A DNA stretch of 64,000 bases. Origin: Microbacterium aoyamense. Lineage in GTDB: Bacteria > Actinomycetota > Actinomycetes > Actinomycetales > Microbacteriaceae. The stretch covers positions 310,001 to 374,000 of the forward strand of contig NZ_JAKNUT010000001.1 of the NCBI RefSeq assembly GCF_023155855.1, read 5' to 3'. Every line of letters begins with the position of its first letter. Position 1 is the first letter of the stretch. Below the pieces are notes generated by a model. The model saw nothing but the letters and a program-made list of their open reading frames with translations, was not told where the DNA came from and made no database searches. Shown here piece after piece: positions 55,869-64,000 of the stretch. The translations under genes and the position numbers were made by a program.

Positions 55869-57389
55869 TCAGGCGTGCTCCTCGAGCAAGAAGTGCACGC
55901 CACGCTCGCCGATCAGCACCGACGGGGCGTTCGTGTTGCCCGTCGTGATGACCGGCATGATCGAGGCATCGATGACACGGAGTCCCGCGACGCCACGGAC
56001 CCGGAGTCGCGGATCGACGACTGCAGCCTCGTCCACACCCATCCTGCAGGTGCCGACCTGGTGGTGGTACGTGATGGCGGTCCGGCGCACGTAGTCCTCA
56101 AGATCTGTGTCGTCTATGTCGAGTCCTGGGTAGACCTCGGTCGCACCCCACTCGCCGGCCAGCGCATCCTGTCGCCCGATCGACCGACACTGACGAACCG
56201 ACGCCACGAGCGAACGCACGTCGTCCGGGTCGGTGAGAGCCGCGAGGTCGATCGCGATCGGGTCGTCGAGGCCCGGGCCGGTGAGAGTGACGGAGCCCCG
56301 GCTCTTCGGAGACACGATGCCGGCCATCAATGAGAACCCGTCATCCACCACGGGCTCCAGATCCTCGCCGAACATGGGTACGGAGAAGTTGATCGGCTGC
56401 GTGTCCGGCACCGCCAGTCCCGGCAGGCTTCGCCAGAACAGATGCGTCTGCGTGACCGACACTCCCGGGGACGGCGGTCCGACCGGCTTGGCCGTCGTCG
56501 TGAAGATGACCGGCGAGAGCAGGTGGTCGTGCAGGTTCTTCCCGACGTCGGGTGCATCCACGACGACGTCGATGCCGAGCCGCGCGAGCTCATCGGCCGG
56601 GCCGATGCCCGAGCGCAGCAGGATCGCCGGCGAGTCGAGGGCACCCGCCGAGAGGATCACATCGTCCGCGCGAAGCTCCCGCTGCTCGCCGCCCGAGCGG
56701 TAGCGGACTCCTACCGCGCGGCCGTCCTCGATGATCACCGAGTGCACGTGACTTTCGGTCTGGATCGTGAGGTTCGCCGCGTCCCGCACCGGCTTGAGGT
56801 ACGCCATCCATGTGTTGACACGTCGACCGTCGCGCATCGTCACCTGCTGCTGAGAGACGCCGTCGAGGTGGTCGCCGTTGTAGTCCGGGTTGTGCTCGAG
56901 TCCCTCCTGGACGGCCGCGTCGATGATGGACGCCTGGATCGGGCTCAGCGGGTAGTCATCGGACACCGGGAGAAGGCCGTCAGCACCCCGCAGTTCAGAC
57001 TCGCCGCCGGAATGGGTCTCGATCGCCTTGTATACGGGCAGCACGTCGGCCCATGCCCAGCCTTCGTTGCCGGCCGCCGCCCAGCCGTCGAAATCCTGAG
57101 GGGCGCACCGGACCCAGATCATCGCGTTGAGAGCATGAGAGCCCCCCAGCACCTTGCCTCTCGGCAGGTGAAGTCGACGGCCTCCGGCATTCTCCTGGGG
57201 CACCGTGTAGTAGTCCCAATCGTCGGGACTATGCCAAAGCTCACCCATGCGCATCGGGTCATGGATCGCGGGGTTGGTGTCCTCGCCCCCGGCTTCGAGA
57301 AGTGTGACGTCGATGCCGGCATCGACCAGGCGTCGAGCGACGACGGAGCCGGCGGATCCTCCGCCGACGACGATTGCGGTGCGTGTCAT
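55869..57389 (-). CDS. GMC family FAD-dependent oxidoreductase
   Basis: A 506-residue glucose-methanol-choline oxidoreductase. It has the ADP-binding VVGGGSAGSVVARRLVDAG (7-25), the GMC segment GKVLGGSHALNAMIWVR, and the C-terminal active site TYHHQVGTCRMG with the catalytic His. The family oxidises alcohols to aldehydes; choline and aryl-alcohol forms are common. It follows the aldehyde dehydrogenase by 15 bases, making an alcohol-to-acid pair. Confidence 0.93.
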   Translation of the reverse strand: MTRTAIVVGGGSAGSVVARRLVDAGIDVTLLEAGGEDTNPAIHDPMRMGELWHSPDDWDYYTVPQENAGGRRLHLPRGKVLGGSHALNAMIWVRCAPQDFDGWAAAGNEGWAWADVLPVYKAIETHSGGESELRGADGLLPVSDDYPLSPIQASIIDAAVQEGLEHNPDYNGDHLDGVSQQQVTMRDGRRVNTWMAYLKPVRDAANLTIQTESHVHSVIIEDGRAVGVRYRSGGEQRELRADDVILSAGALDSPAILLRSGIGPADELARLGIDVVVDAPDVGKNLHDHLLSPVIFTTTAKPVGPPSPGVSVTQTHLFWRSLPGLAVPDTQPINFSVPMFGEDLEPVVDDGFSLMAGIVSPKSRGSVTLTGPGLDDPIAIDLAALTDPDDVRSLVASVRQCRSIGRQDALAGEWGATEVYPGLDIDDTDLEDYVRRTAITYHHQVGTCRMGVDEAAVVDPRLRVRGVAGLRVIDASIMPVITTGNTNAPSVLIGERGVHFLLEEHA

Positions 57390-57404
57390 GGTCAGGCGCT
57401 CCGC

Positions 57405-58874
57405 TCAGCCGTTGATGATCTGAGGAACAGCTACGGCCTTGAGACCCTCGACGCCGAATTCGAGACCGTAGCCCGAGCCCTTGACGCCGCCGAACGGGAT
57501 CATCGGGTGCACGCCGCCGTGAGAGTTGATCCACACGGTGCCTGACTGGATCCGCTGGGCGACCCGTCGTGCTGCCTGGCGGTCCGCGCCCCACACCGAT
57601 GCGCCGAGACCCACGTCCAAGCGGTTCGCACTTGCGATCGCGTCGTCGACCTCGGTGTAGCGGATGACCGGCAGGGCCGGTCCGAACTGCTCCTCGTCCA
57701 CGAGCGCCGTGCCGTCCGCGACATCGGCGACGATCGTGATCGGGTAGAACAGGTCGCCGAGCTCGGTGGCAGGCGAGCCTCCGGTCACGATGCGACCGCC
57801 GTGAGTCTTGGCATCCTCGACGAGACGGTTCACGATGTCGAACTGCTGCCGGTTCTGAAGTGGACCAAGCACATTGCCCTCGTCGAGCCCCGGGCCCATC
57901 GGCATCTGACTCGCGACGCGGGCAAGAGCATCGATGACGTCGTCGTAGATGGAGTCGTGCACGTAGAGCCGCTTCAACGCCGCGCACGTCTGACCTGTGT
58001 TGATGAACGCGCCCCAGAAGAGGTCCTCGGCGATGGCGGCGGGGTCCGTTCCCGGCAGAACGATGCCCGCGTCGTTGCCGCCGAGTTCCAGGGTCAGCCG
58101 AGCCAGGTTGCCCGCTGACGCTTCGATGATCTTCCGGCCGGTCGCGGTGGAGCCGGTGAACATGACCTTGTCGATCCCGGGGTGCGAAGCCAGGCGGGCG
58201 CCCACCTCACGATCGCCCGAAATGCCGATGAGCACGTGCGGCGGAAGGACACGATTGATGACGGACAGCATCGCGAGGACGCTGAGGGGCGTGTACTCGC
58301 TGGGCTTCACCACGACGGTGTTGCCCATTCGGAGCGAAGGTGCGATCTGCCAGATCGTGATCATGAGGGGCCAGTTCCAGGGACCGATCGCGCCGACGAC
58401 GCCGACCGCCCGATAGATGAGCTCGGCGTGGACGGCGCCGTCGTCGATGATAACGTCCGGTTCGAGGGGGATCGACGCCGCCGTGCGCAGCCACGCCGAG
58501 CACGCCCCGACCTCGAAGCGCGCATTCGGCCCATTGAGAGGCTTGCCTTGCTCGCGCGAGAGGAGCCGAGCGAGCGACTCAGCGTGCGCGTCGATGGCGT
58601 CGGCCGCTTCGAGGAGCAGTTCGCTACGCCGCTGATGGCCGAGGGCCTCCCATCCCGGCTGAGCGTCGATGGCAGCGTCGACCGCGGCATCCAAGTCGGC
58701 CGTGGAGTGTCGGGGAGCGTACCCCACCAACACGCCGTTCGCCGGATCGAAGATCGCGCGACCCTCGTCTGGCGTCACCTGGACGCCGTCGAGAAGGGAC
58801 TGCTCCTCGCCTTTCGACGTCGTCGAGTCGACGGCGGTCTCGGCGTCACTCAGGGTGGGCGTGGGGTCGGACAT
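57405..58874 (-). CDS. NAD(P)-dependent aldehyde dehydrogenase
   Basis: A 489-residue enzyme with general base Glu263 (LELGGND) and nucleophile Cys297 (NTGQTCAAL). The Rossmann region has GPWNWPLMITIWQIAPSLRMGN. Like succinate-semialdehyde and aryl-aldehyde enzymes in length. It heads the two-gene operon with the GMC oxidoreductase and is divergent from a GntR regulator. Confidence 0.93.
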   Translation of the reverse strand: MSDPTPTLSDAETAVDSTTSKGEEQSLLDGVQVTPDEGRAIFDPANGVLVGYAPRHSTADLDAAVDAAIDAQPGWEALGHQRRSELLLEAADAIDAHAESLARLLSREQGKPLNGPNARFEVGACSAWLRTAASIPLEPDVIIDDGAVHAELIYRAVGVVGAIGPWNWPLMITIWQIAPSLRMGNTVVVKPSEYTPLSVLAMLSVINRVLPPHVLIGISGDREVGARLASHPGIDKVMFTGSTATGRKIIEASAGNLARLTLELGGNDAGIVLPGTDPAAIAEDLFWGAFINTGQTCAALKRLYVHDSIYDDVIDALARVASQMPMGPGLDEGNVLGPLQNRQQFDIVNRLVEDAKTHGGRIVTGGSPATELGDLFYPITIVADVADGTALVDEEQFGPALPVIRYTEVDDAIASANRLDVGLGASVWGADRQAARRVAQRIQSGTVWINSHGGVHPMIPFGGVKGSGYGLEFGVEGLKAVAVPQIING

Positions 58875-59014
58875 CTGGAGCTCCTAACGTTCGGAGATCA
58901 CAGTCTCTCCGGCACCGCCAGCTCGGTCTTGTCTTGCAGTGCGCTGTTGATGTCCCAGGGCGAACGACCGAATCAGAAGGGTTGCACGACCCATCACTCC
59001 GCGATGTGCTGACT

Positions 59015-59032
59015 TCGGCGCGGACGCGCCGA
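59015..59032. promoter_or_regulatory. Inverted repeat in the aldehyde dehydrogenase-gntR gap
   Basis: TCGGCGCG, GA, CGCGCCGA form a perfect 8-bp dyad at 59015-59032 in the 267-base divergent gap. It may be an operator for the adjacent GntR regulator; it shares no clear sequence with the palindrome at 54835. Confidence 0.35.
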
Positions 59033-59141
59033 TGTGCGACGGGCGAACGTACTCCGAGACGTCGATCAGCGAAAGTGAGGATCCGGTGAGAGTTACTCGG
59101 TGGAGCCTCGTCGTGGACGGTCGCACAGCCGAGGCAGGCAG

Positions 59142-59819
59142 ATGAGTCCGACACAGCCCGGCGGTCGCGACAGCAAGTCCACGCAGGCGTACGAGTGGAT
59201 TCGCGCTCGCATCTCCAGTCACGAGTTCGGCCCCGGCCATCGACTCGTGCTGGGACCGATCGCCGACGCCTTGCTGATGAGTCCGGTACCGGTTCGCGAA
59301 GCGATTCGGCGCCTGGAAGCGGAAGGACTGGTCACCTTCGAGCACAACGTCGGAGCGCGCGTGGCCCACATCGACGAGGGCGAGTACGCCCACACGATGC
59401 AGACGCTCGGGCTCGTGGAAGGTCTTGCGACCGCGCTGTCCGCGCCTCACCTGACCGAGAAGGAGCTGGCGCACGCCGAGGGGCTGAATACCCACATGCG
59501 GGGCATTCTGGAGGACTTCGATCCTCTGGCGTTCACGGTGGTGAACCAGCAGTTCCACTCGGTTCTGTACCTGCCGTGCCCGAACCCCCACATCCTCGAG
59601 CTGGTGGCGCGCGGCTGGTCGCGCCTATCGGGTCTGCGCGGATCCACCTTCGCGTTCGTTCCGGGTCGCGCAGCACAGTCCGTCGAGGAGCACACGGAGC
59701 TGCTCGCGCTCATACGCGGCAGCGCTGACCCGCTCGAACTCGAGCTCGCCGCTCGGCACCACCGCTGGCGGACGATGAACGCCTACCTGCAGGCGAGCCG
59801 AGCGACAGTCCTCCCATAG
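59142..59819 (+). CDS. GntR family (FCD) transcriptional regulator
   Basis: A 225-residue regulator. The winged helix (about 12-75) contains QAYEWIRARISSHEFGPGHRLVLGPIADAL and SPVPVREAIRRLEAEGLV; the FCD domain (about 90-215) includes FTVVNQQFHSVLY. ATG 59142 has GAGG about 8 bases upstream. Divergent from the aldehyde dehydrogenase-GMC operon, which it probably represses. Confidence 0.9.
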   Translation: MSPTQPGGRDSKSTQAYEWIRARISSHEFGPGHRLVLGPIADALLMSPVPVREAIRRLEAEGLVTFEHNVGARVAHIDEGEYAHTMQTLGLVEGLATALSAPHLTEKELAHAEGLNTHMRGILEDFDPLAFTVVNQQFHSVLYLPCPNPHILELVARGWSRLSGLRGSTFAFVPGRAAQSVEEHTELLALIRGSADPLELELAARHHRWRTMNAYLQASRATVLP

Positions 59820-59878
59820 TCCGCCGGCACTGCCGTGCGTGCCGTGTTCGGCCGCAGGCGCCCACCGCTGGACGCGGA

Positions 59879-60934
59879 TCAGTCCGACCCGCTGGTCGCA
59901 GGAGGAGTCGGCACGGCATCCCGCTCCTGGAGCGCGGCCTCCACGGCATCGGCGATGCGCTTCTCCTCCGCCTCCTTGCCTCGACGGCGACGCCGACGAG
60001 CGGCCCATGCGAGGGCTGCGGCGGCGAGCGCCGCGGCCGCCACGATCCCGATCAGGAGCCAGGGGATCGCCCAGGTGCCGAGAGTGGCCGTGACGGCGTT
60101 CTCCTCCGTGCCGTCCGGTCGAACAGGGACGAGGCGGCCATCGGCCGACACGAAGATCGAAGGGATCACCCCGACGACATCGATCGTCTCCGTCCACGTC
60201 TCCCCCGGGAGAAGCTCGGGGACATCCGCCGGCTCGCTCGAGGTGCTCCACCCCAGCCCGGAGATGGTGACGGTGCCTCTCGCCGCCAGCCGCGCGTTGC
60301 CGGTGTTGCGCAGGGTCATCTGCACAGTGGCCGGGCCGATGCCGAAGGGCCAGAGCGAGGCCTCGTAGTCGACGGTGAGGCTTTCGATACTCATCGCGGG
60401 AGCGAGTTCACCTCCGACCTGCAGGTGGATCCGGATCCCGAGCCGTCGGTCGACACTCACCCCGGAATCCTGCGAGGTCTCGAGTGACGTGACGATGGCC
60501 CCGGCATAGTCTCCCGGCGATGCGTTCTCGGGAACGCTCACCTGGAACGGCACGTCCTGTGTCTCGTCCGGCTGGAGCGTGACCGTCGCCCTTTCGGTCG
60601 TCGTCCAAGCGCCGATCTGGGTGGACTCCTCTCCGGGATTGAGCACATTGAGTTGTCCACTCGAATTCGTGAACCCGTCAGCGGCGTAGATGGCGAGCGT
60701 CAACGACGTGGCGCCGTGATTGGTCACCGCGATCGTGTCGTCGATGACATCGCCGGGGTCGACCTCGTACGCGTAGTTCTGTCGGGCGGTCCCGTTGTCG
60801 TTGTCGCCCGTTCGGACACCCCATGTGACGTCATCAGCGCTCGCCCAGCTCGGCGAGACGTGGGCCGCAGCCATGCCGATGATCAGGAGCACGACGGCGA
60901 TGCCGCGCACGACGGAGGGGCGAGGAGTGAGCAT
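59879..60934 (-). CDS. DUF916-like (WxL-interacting) membrane-anchored protein
   Basis: A 351-residue exported protein: signal peptide 1-31, then a beta-rich region with VRTGDNDNGTARQNYAYEVDPGDVIDDTIAVTNHG, the DUF916 opening, a second sandwich around 175-290, one membrane helix (about 300-322, IPWLLIGIVAAAALAAAALAW) and a basic cytoplasmic tail RRRRRRGKEAEEKR. In Firmicutes such proteins bind peptidoglycan and partner WxL proteins. It lies directly after the WxL-domain hydrolase gene, separated by a strong hairpin. ATG 60934 has AGGAA upstream. Confidence 0.8.
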   Translation of the reverse strand: MLTPRPSVVRGIAVVLLIIGMAAAHVSPSWASADDVTWGVRTGDNDNGTARQNYAYEVDPGDVIDDTIAVTNHGATSLTLAIYAADGFTNSSGQLNVLNPGEESTQIGAWTTTERATVTLQPDETQDVPFQVSVPENASPGDYAGAIVTSLETSQDSGVSVDRRLGIRIHLQVGGELAPAMSIESLTVDYEASLWPFGIGPATVQMTLRNTGNARLAARGTVTISGLGWSTSSEPADVPELLPGETWTETIDVVGVIPSIFVSADGRLVPVRPDGTEENAVTATLGTWAIPWLLIGIVAAAALAAAALAWAARRRRRRGKEAEEKRIADAVEAALQERDAVPTPPATSGSD

Positions 60935-60960
60935 GGGGTTCCTGTTCTCGATGCGGGTGC

Positions 60961-60995
60961 GGCGGTGCCTCGGGTGGATGTCCCGAGGCACCGCC
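60961..60995 (-). terminator. 14-bp hairpin between WxL hydrolase and DUF916 genes
   Basis: GGCGGTGCCTCGGG (60961-60974) pairs perfectly with CCCGAGGCACCGCC (60982-60995) around a 7-base loop. There is no T-run. It may end part of the transcripts, or leave the two genes at different levels. Confidence 0.8.
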
Positions 60996-61024
60996 GTGTC
61001 ATGCTGTCGTGGCATGCGTGCCGA

Positions 61025-62962
61025 TCAGCTGAGCGCTGTCAGGGTCAGCGTCGCCGAGTACGTCCCCTCCCCGACCTCGATCGGGATCTTCAGCTCCAGA
61101 TCCGCGCCCAGCACCGCCGACGCGCGATCGTGACCGACCTGACCGAAGCCGAGGGTCGACGACACCGACAGGCCAGCGCCGCCGTCGAAGCCCGACCCCA
61201 CGACAGCGCCCGACTGCACCCGCGTGCCCGACTCGAGCAGCTTCGGACTCCATCCGAGGAACTTCCCCGAGAACGAGTCCGAGCCGGCCGCGAAGTCACT
61301 CACCGACGCCGAGATCGACCACTGCGGGCTGCCCGCACGGGTGTCGGTCACGCGAACCGGGTTCATCTCACCTGTCGCTTCGTAGTGATCGCCGCTCTCC
61401 ACCGCATCACCGAGACGGACGAGCGAGTTCGAACCATCGATCGACCACACGAACTCCCCCGCAGACGCCCCCGGAACGGTCACTTCGATCTCCTGCGAGT
61501 CATCCGAATCGGTCGCGCCGACGTTCGATTCCTCCGCCTCCGCGATCGTCTTTTCCGCATCCGACTCCAGAATGTACCCGGCAGCCAACGCAGCCTCCGT
61601 GACCTCCGTCACCGCAGCCACATAACCCGCATGCGACCCATACATCTCGTGCAACTCCGCAGCGGAATACTCCGCCCATGCTCCGGCTGCTGGGCATGTC
61701 CAACCGCCGGTGTTGTGCTCGTAGCGCCAGGCCGGCGCTGCCGCATCCGCGATCTGCACTCCGCCGATCATGAAGCCACGATCATCGAGCGCGAGCGTTC
61801 CATCGGCGTTGCGCTGGAAGAAGGTGGATGCCGGAGCGGGTTGCCCACCCCGAGCCCAGGTGTCGACCGCTGCGATCGCAGCGCCGATGACTTGACCGAC
61901 GTGCACCTTCGTGCCGACCTGACGGCTCGCGCAATTGCCGATGCCAAGATGCCAGTCCGTGAATGACTGGCCGTTCGGCTGCGTGCCGTCGCGGACGAAC
62001 ACGGCGTCCATGTACTCGTGGACGAACGCCGACCCGTGGGCGGACCCGTTGATCTCCCAGCGTCGCGTGTAGTTACCCGTGACCGCCAGGGGTCCACCGC
62101 TGTTGAGCGTCCAGGATGACAGTGACACGGCCGGCGTCGAAATGTCGGTCCGCAGCGGCACCGCACCGTCCCAGAACACGAATCCGTCGAAAACCTGGTG
62201 CGACGGGTGGAACAGGTTGTAGTACGCCGACGTGGTCGCCGCCGACTGCGACTGACCGGTGAGGATCATCTTCTCCACACCGCGAGCGGCGAACGGTGAC
62301 GAGGGGGCGCTCCGCAGCGCCTTCGAGACCTGCGCGATGATGTCCCACGACATCGCGTCCCGCGGGCACGCCGCACCGCAGTCCTCAGGCTCCACCTCGA
62401 GGTCGCCGTAGCGCGCGGGCAGCGTGGCAGCGAGATTGTCGACGCCGATCTTCTGCGCGCTGACGACCGCGACGGCGTAGCCCTCGGTGAGGAGCGTGTC
62501 GTGACTCTCTCCGAAGACGAACTCGCCATCCTGACCCGTCGTGACATTCGTCCATTCGACGACGAGCGTTCCGTTGAAGATGTCTGCGGAAGGCTGGCGC
62601 ACCACGACACGCGTCGTGTAGTCCCCCGCGATCTCACCCTGGACGAGCGGCACGGCCGACTGACGCTCACCGCCCCCGAACACGCTGCCGTCGGCCTTGA
62701 GATAGCGGTGCGCCTCACCGGACGCGAAGAACTCGCGCTCGACGTAGCCGTATTCGCCCACGTCGAAGGGGGCGGCCGAGATCATCGACGTGCCGGGCTT
62801 GTCAACTTCGACGAGCGTGGCCGGCGTGACGGATCCAGGTGGCTCCGCAGCGACGGCCGGCGCCGCAAGCGCTAGCCCCGCGACCGCGAGCGCCGCAGCG
62901 ACACCTCCGGCGGTCAGTCTCGTAGCTGTTCTTCGGACGGGCTTCGTTGCTCGTTCCAACAT
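61025..62962 (-). CDS. Secreted alpha/beta hydrolase with C-terminal WxL-like domain
   Basis: A 645-residue exported protein. Signal peptide 1-39 (ends APAVAAE). Residues 45-480 are an alpha/beta hydrolase of the Abhydrolase_10 kind with nucleophile elbow TGQSQS (Ser238). The C-terminal 490-645 reads as a WxL domain: VRVTDTRAGSPQWSISASVSDF, FLGWSPKL, and a final YSATLTLTAL. WxL domains attach proteins to the cell wall. ATG 62962 has GGGAGA upstream. The adjacent DUF916 gene supports surface display. The substrate is unknown. Confidence 0.8.
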   Translation of the reverse strand: MLERATKPVRRTATRLTAGGVAAALAVAGLALAAPAVAAEPPGSVTPATLVEVDKPGTSMISAAPFDVGEYGYVEREFFASGEAHRYLKADGSVFGGGERQSAVPLVQGEIAGDYTTRVVVRQPSADIFNGTLVVEWTNVTTGQDGEFVFGESHDTLLTEGYAVAVVSAQKIGVDNLAATLPARYGDLEVEPEDCGAACPRDAMSWDIIAQVSKALRSAPSSPFAARGVEKMILTGQSQSAATTSAYYNLFHPSHQVFDGFVFWDGAVPLRTDISTPAVSLSSWTLNSGGPLAVTGNYTRRWEINGSAHGSAFVHEYMDAVFVRDGTQPNGQSFTDWHLGIGNCASRQVGTKVHVGQVIGAAIAAVDTWARGGQPAPASTFFQRNADGTLALDDRGFMIGGVQIADAAAPAWRYEHNTGGWTCPAAGAWAEYSAAELHEMYGSHAGYVAAVTEVTEAALAAGYILESDAEKTIAEAEESNVGATDSDDSQEIEVTVPGASAGEFVWSIDGSNSLVRLGDAVESGDHYEATGEMNPVRVTDTRAGSPQWSISASVSDFAAGSDSFSGKFLGWSPKLLESGTRVQSGAVVGSGFDGGAGLSVSSTLGFGQVGHDRASAVLGADLELKIPIEVGEGTYSATLTLTALS

Positions 62963-63301
62963 GAGGCTCACTCTCCCTAGCTCGTGTGCACGGACTGCGT
63001 GCACGGCTAGCGTCGCCCTTCGTTGGCCCCAGCAACTTGACTACGACTGCAGGGGTCGCGCCATTGGGCGCATCGGATCTCGCCCCGCAACGCGCGGAAC
63101 GGCCGGCGATTCGACGTCCTCGTCACGGTCGATCACGATCACGACCTGAAAATCGAGGCAACCACGCGAGATCGAGAGGTCGAATCCCACCGTCTCCGAC
63201 GGTCGCCAATTTCTGGCTGGAGAAGCGAAGTGCTCACGTCGGCCAACCACGCAACGGCGAGGAAAGGTCAACCCGCGGTCTGGAGGAGGCTTCGATTCGG
63301 G
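62963..63301. other. Gene-free stretch of about 340 bases
   Basis: No supported gene. GTGCAC occurs twice near 62990 as a short hairpin, probably part of the promoter region of the WxL hydrolase. The rest looks like decayed sequence next to the kinase remnant at 63302. Confidence 0.4.
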
Positions 63302-63559
63302 TCAGTGGCGTCCCAGCCGCCGCGCCACCAACGCGCTCTCCGACGTCGCCCTCAACGAGTCACCAGGTTCCTTGGCGACTCCGATCGCGAGCTCGTTCAA
63401 ATGGACCGCCCCCTCCCAGTCGCCGCTGAGTTCGCAGACGGCGGCGCCTGTGCGCACGGCGCGGTCGAGCGCGGATCCCGTTGTGCCCCGCGTGGCTCGG
63501 ACAGAGAGGTATCCCGCTACGAACGCGTCACCGGCACCTACGGTGTCGATGGCTGAGTC
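63302..63559 (-). pseudogene. C-terminal remnant of a PfkB-family sugar kinase
   Basis: The minus-strand frame reads DTVGAGDAFVAGYLSV, the PfkB ATP-site signature with the catalytic Asp, followed by a normal C-terminal helix region and a stop at 63302-63304. Only about 85 residues remain out of roughly 310; the N-terminal two thirds are missing. The break is near 63555, where the sequence changes to GAGTCTGTTGCGCAA, which looks like an insertion-sequence end. KDG- or sugar-kinase type cannot be told apart. Confidence 0.8.
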
Positions 63560-63627
63560 TGTTGCGCAAGCGGTTGCCAGATCTTGCCAAAGTTGAAAGC
63601 CAGCCCCGTATGAACCGCACCCCGCGA
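63553..63627. mobile_element. Possible insertion-sequence end
   Basis: GAGTCTGTTGCGCAA resembles the terminal repeats of several IS families. A minus-strand frame beside it reads GAVHTGLAFNFGKIWQPLA, like the C-terminal tail of a DDE transposase. It lies exactly where the kinase remnant breaks off. The piece is too short to name a family. Confidence 0.25.
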
Positions 63628-64000
63628 TCAGCGCGCGGGCAGGAAGCCCTCCACCACCCGATTGAAGGCCTCGGGATTCTCGAGGAACGGAAAGTGCGAG
63701 TTCGCCACGTCAGAACTAAAGATGAAGGTTCGTGCGCCAGGGATGCTCTCCGCGATGAACGACTGCGATGCCGGGGCTACGTGGCTGCCCTCGCAGCCGA
63801 TCACCAAAGTGGGCACGTCCACTCTCGGTAAGACGTCACGCCAGTCCTGCGTCGCGTGATCGAAGAGAAGAGGCACGCCTGCATACGCTGGCACCGTCCG
63901 TATCTCGCGAGCGACCAGGGACCACACCTCGTCGCGAGGCTCTCCGGAGAACATGCTCCGGACAAAGCCCTCAGTCACGGCGACTCCGTTTGGACCGTTG
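63628..64000 (-). CDS. Alpha/beta hydrolase (partial, N-terminus beyond the window)
   Basis: The C-terminal ~124 residues of an alpha/beta hydrolase. FVRSMFSGEP and the strand VDVPTLVIGCEGSHVAPASQ, then SHFPFLENPEAFNRVVEGFL with the catalytic His, match the usual C-terminal core. The frame is open through the window end, so the start is outside. An internal GTG at 63978 is unlikely to be the start. Confidence 0.8.
   Translation of the reverse strand, partial: NGPNGVAVTEGFVRSMFSGEPRDEVWSLVAREIRTVPAYAGVPLLFDHATQDWRDVLPRVDVPTLVIGCEGSHVAPASQSFIAESIPGARTFIFSSDVANSHFPFLENPEAFNRVVEGFLPAR

Overview
The window reads as chromosome of a high-GC Gram-positive actinobacterium, most likely Microbacteriaceae (Microbacterium-like). 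The reasons are GC-biased codon use, GTG starts, ATGA/GTGA stop-start overlaps, sugar ABC importers without their own ATPase, and many catabolic regulators. No rRNA, tRNA, CRISPR array or replication origin was seen. Almost the whole window is accessory catabolism: six regulator-centred gene sets, each with an importer or secreted enzymes.

Layout. 1-3.6 kb: a cut-off MFS transporter, a PEBP-family protein and a secreted alpha/beta hydrolase with Ig-like repeats. 3.6-22.6 kb: one regulon around a GntR/FCD repressor. It holds a LIV-type ABC importer ending in a lone AceE-like pyruvate dehydrogenase E1, an aconitase, an operon of lactonase-like MBL hydrolase, aldehyde dehydrogenase, MmgE/PrpD, methylisocitrate lyase and sulfurtransferase, a 3-hydroxyisobutyrate-dehydrogenase-like enzyme and a zinc alcohol dehydrogenase. 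All four minus-strand transcription units carry the same promoter (TTGAC[GC], 17-18 bases, TAGC[AC]T) with one dyad operator (core GTCGACATGTTGGC) exactly 6 bases upstream of the -35 box. No methylcitrate synthase is present, so this is probably uptake and cleavage of an external polycarboxylate or lactone, not ordinary propionate metabolism.

22.6-23.5 kb: a scar with an SDR C-terminal remnant and a truncated LacI gene. 23.5-35.8 kb: a ROK-controlled divergent locus with a sugar ABC importer, two Gfo/Idh/MocA oxidoreductases, a sugar isomerase/epimerase-like TIM barrel, a DUF1080 protein, an aldo/keto reductase, a tautomerase, a UPF0303 protein and two related beta-propeller proteins. This resembles a 3-keto-glycoside route.

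35.9-47.4 kb: an operon of sugar importer, GH3 beta-glucosidase, FAD monooxygenase, DUF3237 protein and esterase-like hydrolase, with a TetR regulator and a GH78 alpha-L-rhamnosidase. It suggests use of rhamnosylated plant glycosides and their aglycones. 47.4-55.8 kb: a second LIV importer (with a permease-ATPase fusion) in an operon with a zinc dehydrogenase, a MoaF-family protein and an NTF2-like protein, divergent from an AraC regulator. 55.9-59.8 kb: GMC oxidoreductase and aldehyde dehydrogenase next to a GntR regulator. 59.9-63 kb: a WxL surface pair, namely a DUF916-like membrane protein and a secreted hydrolase ending in a WxL-like domain. The right edge holds a PfkB kinase remnant, a possible insertion-sequence end and a cut-off alpha/beta hydrolase.
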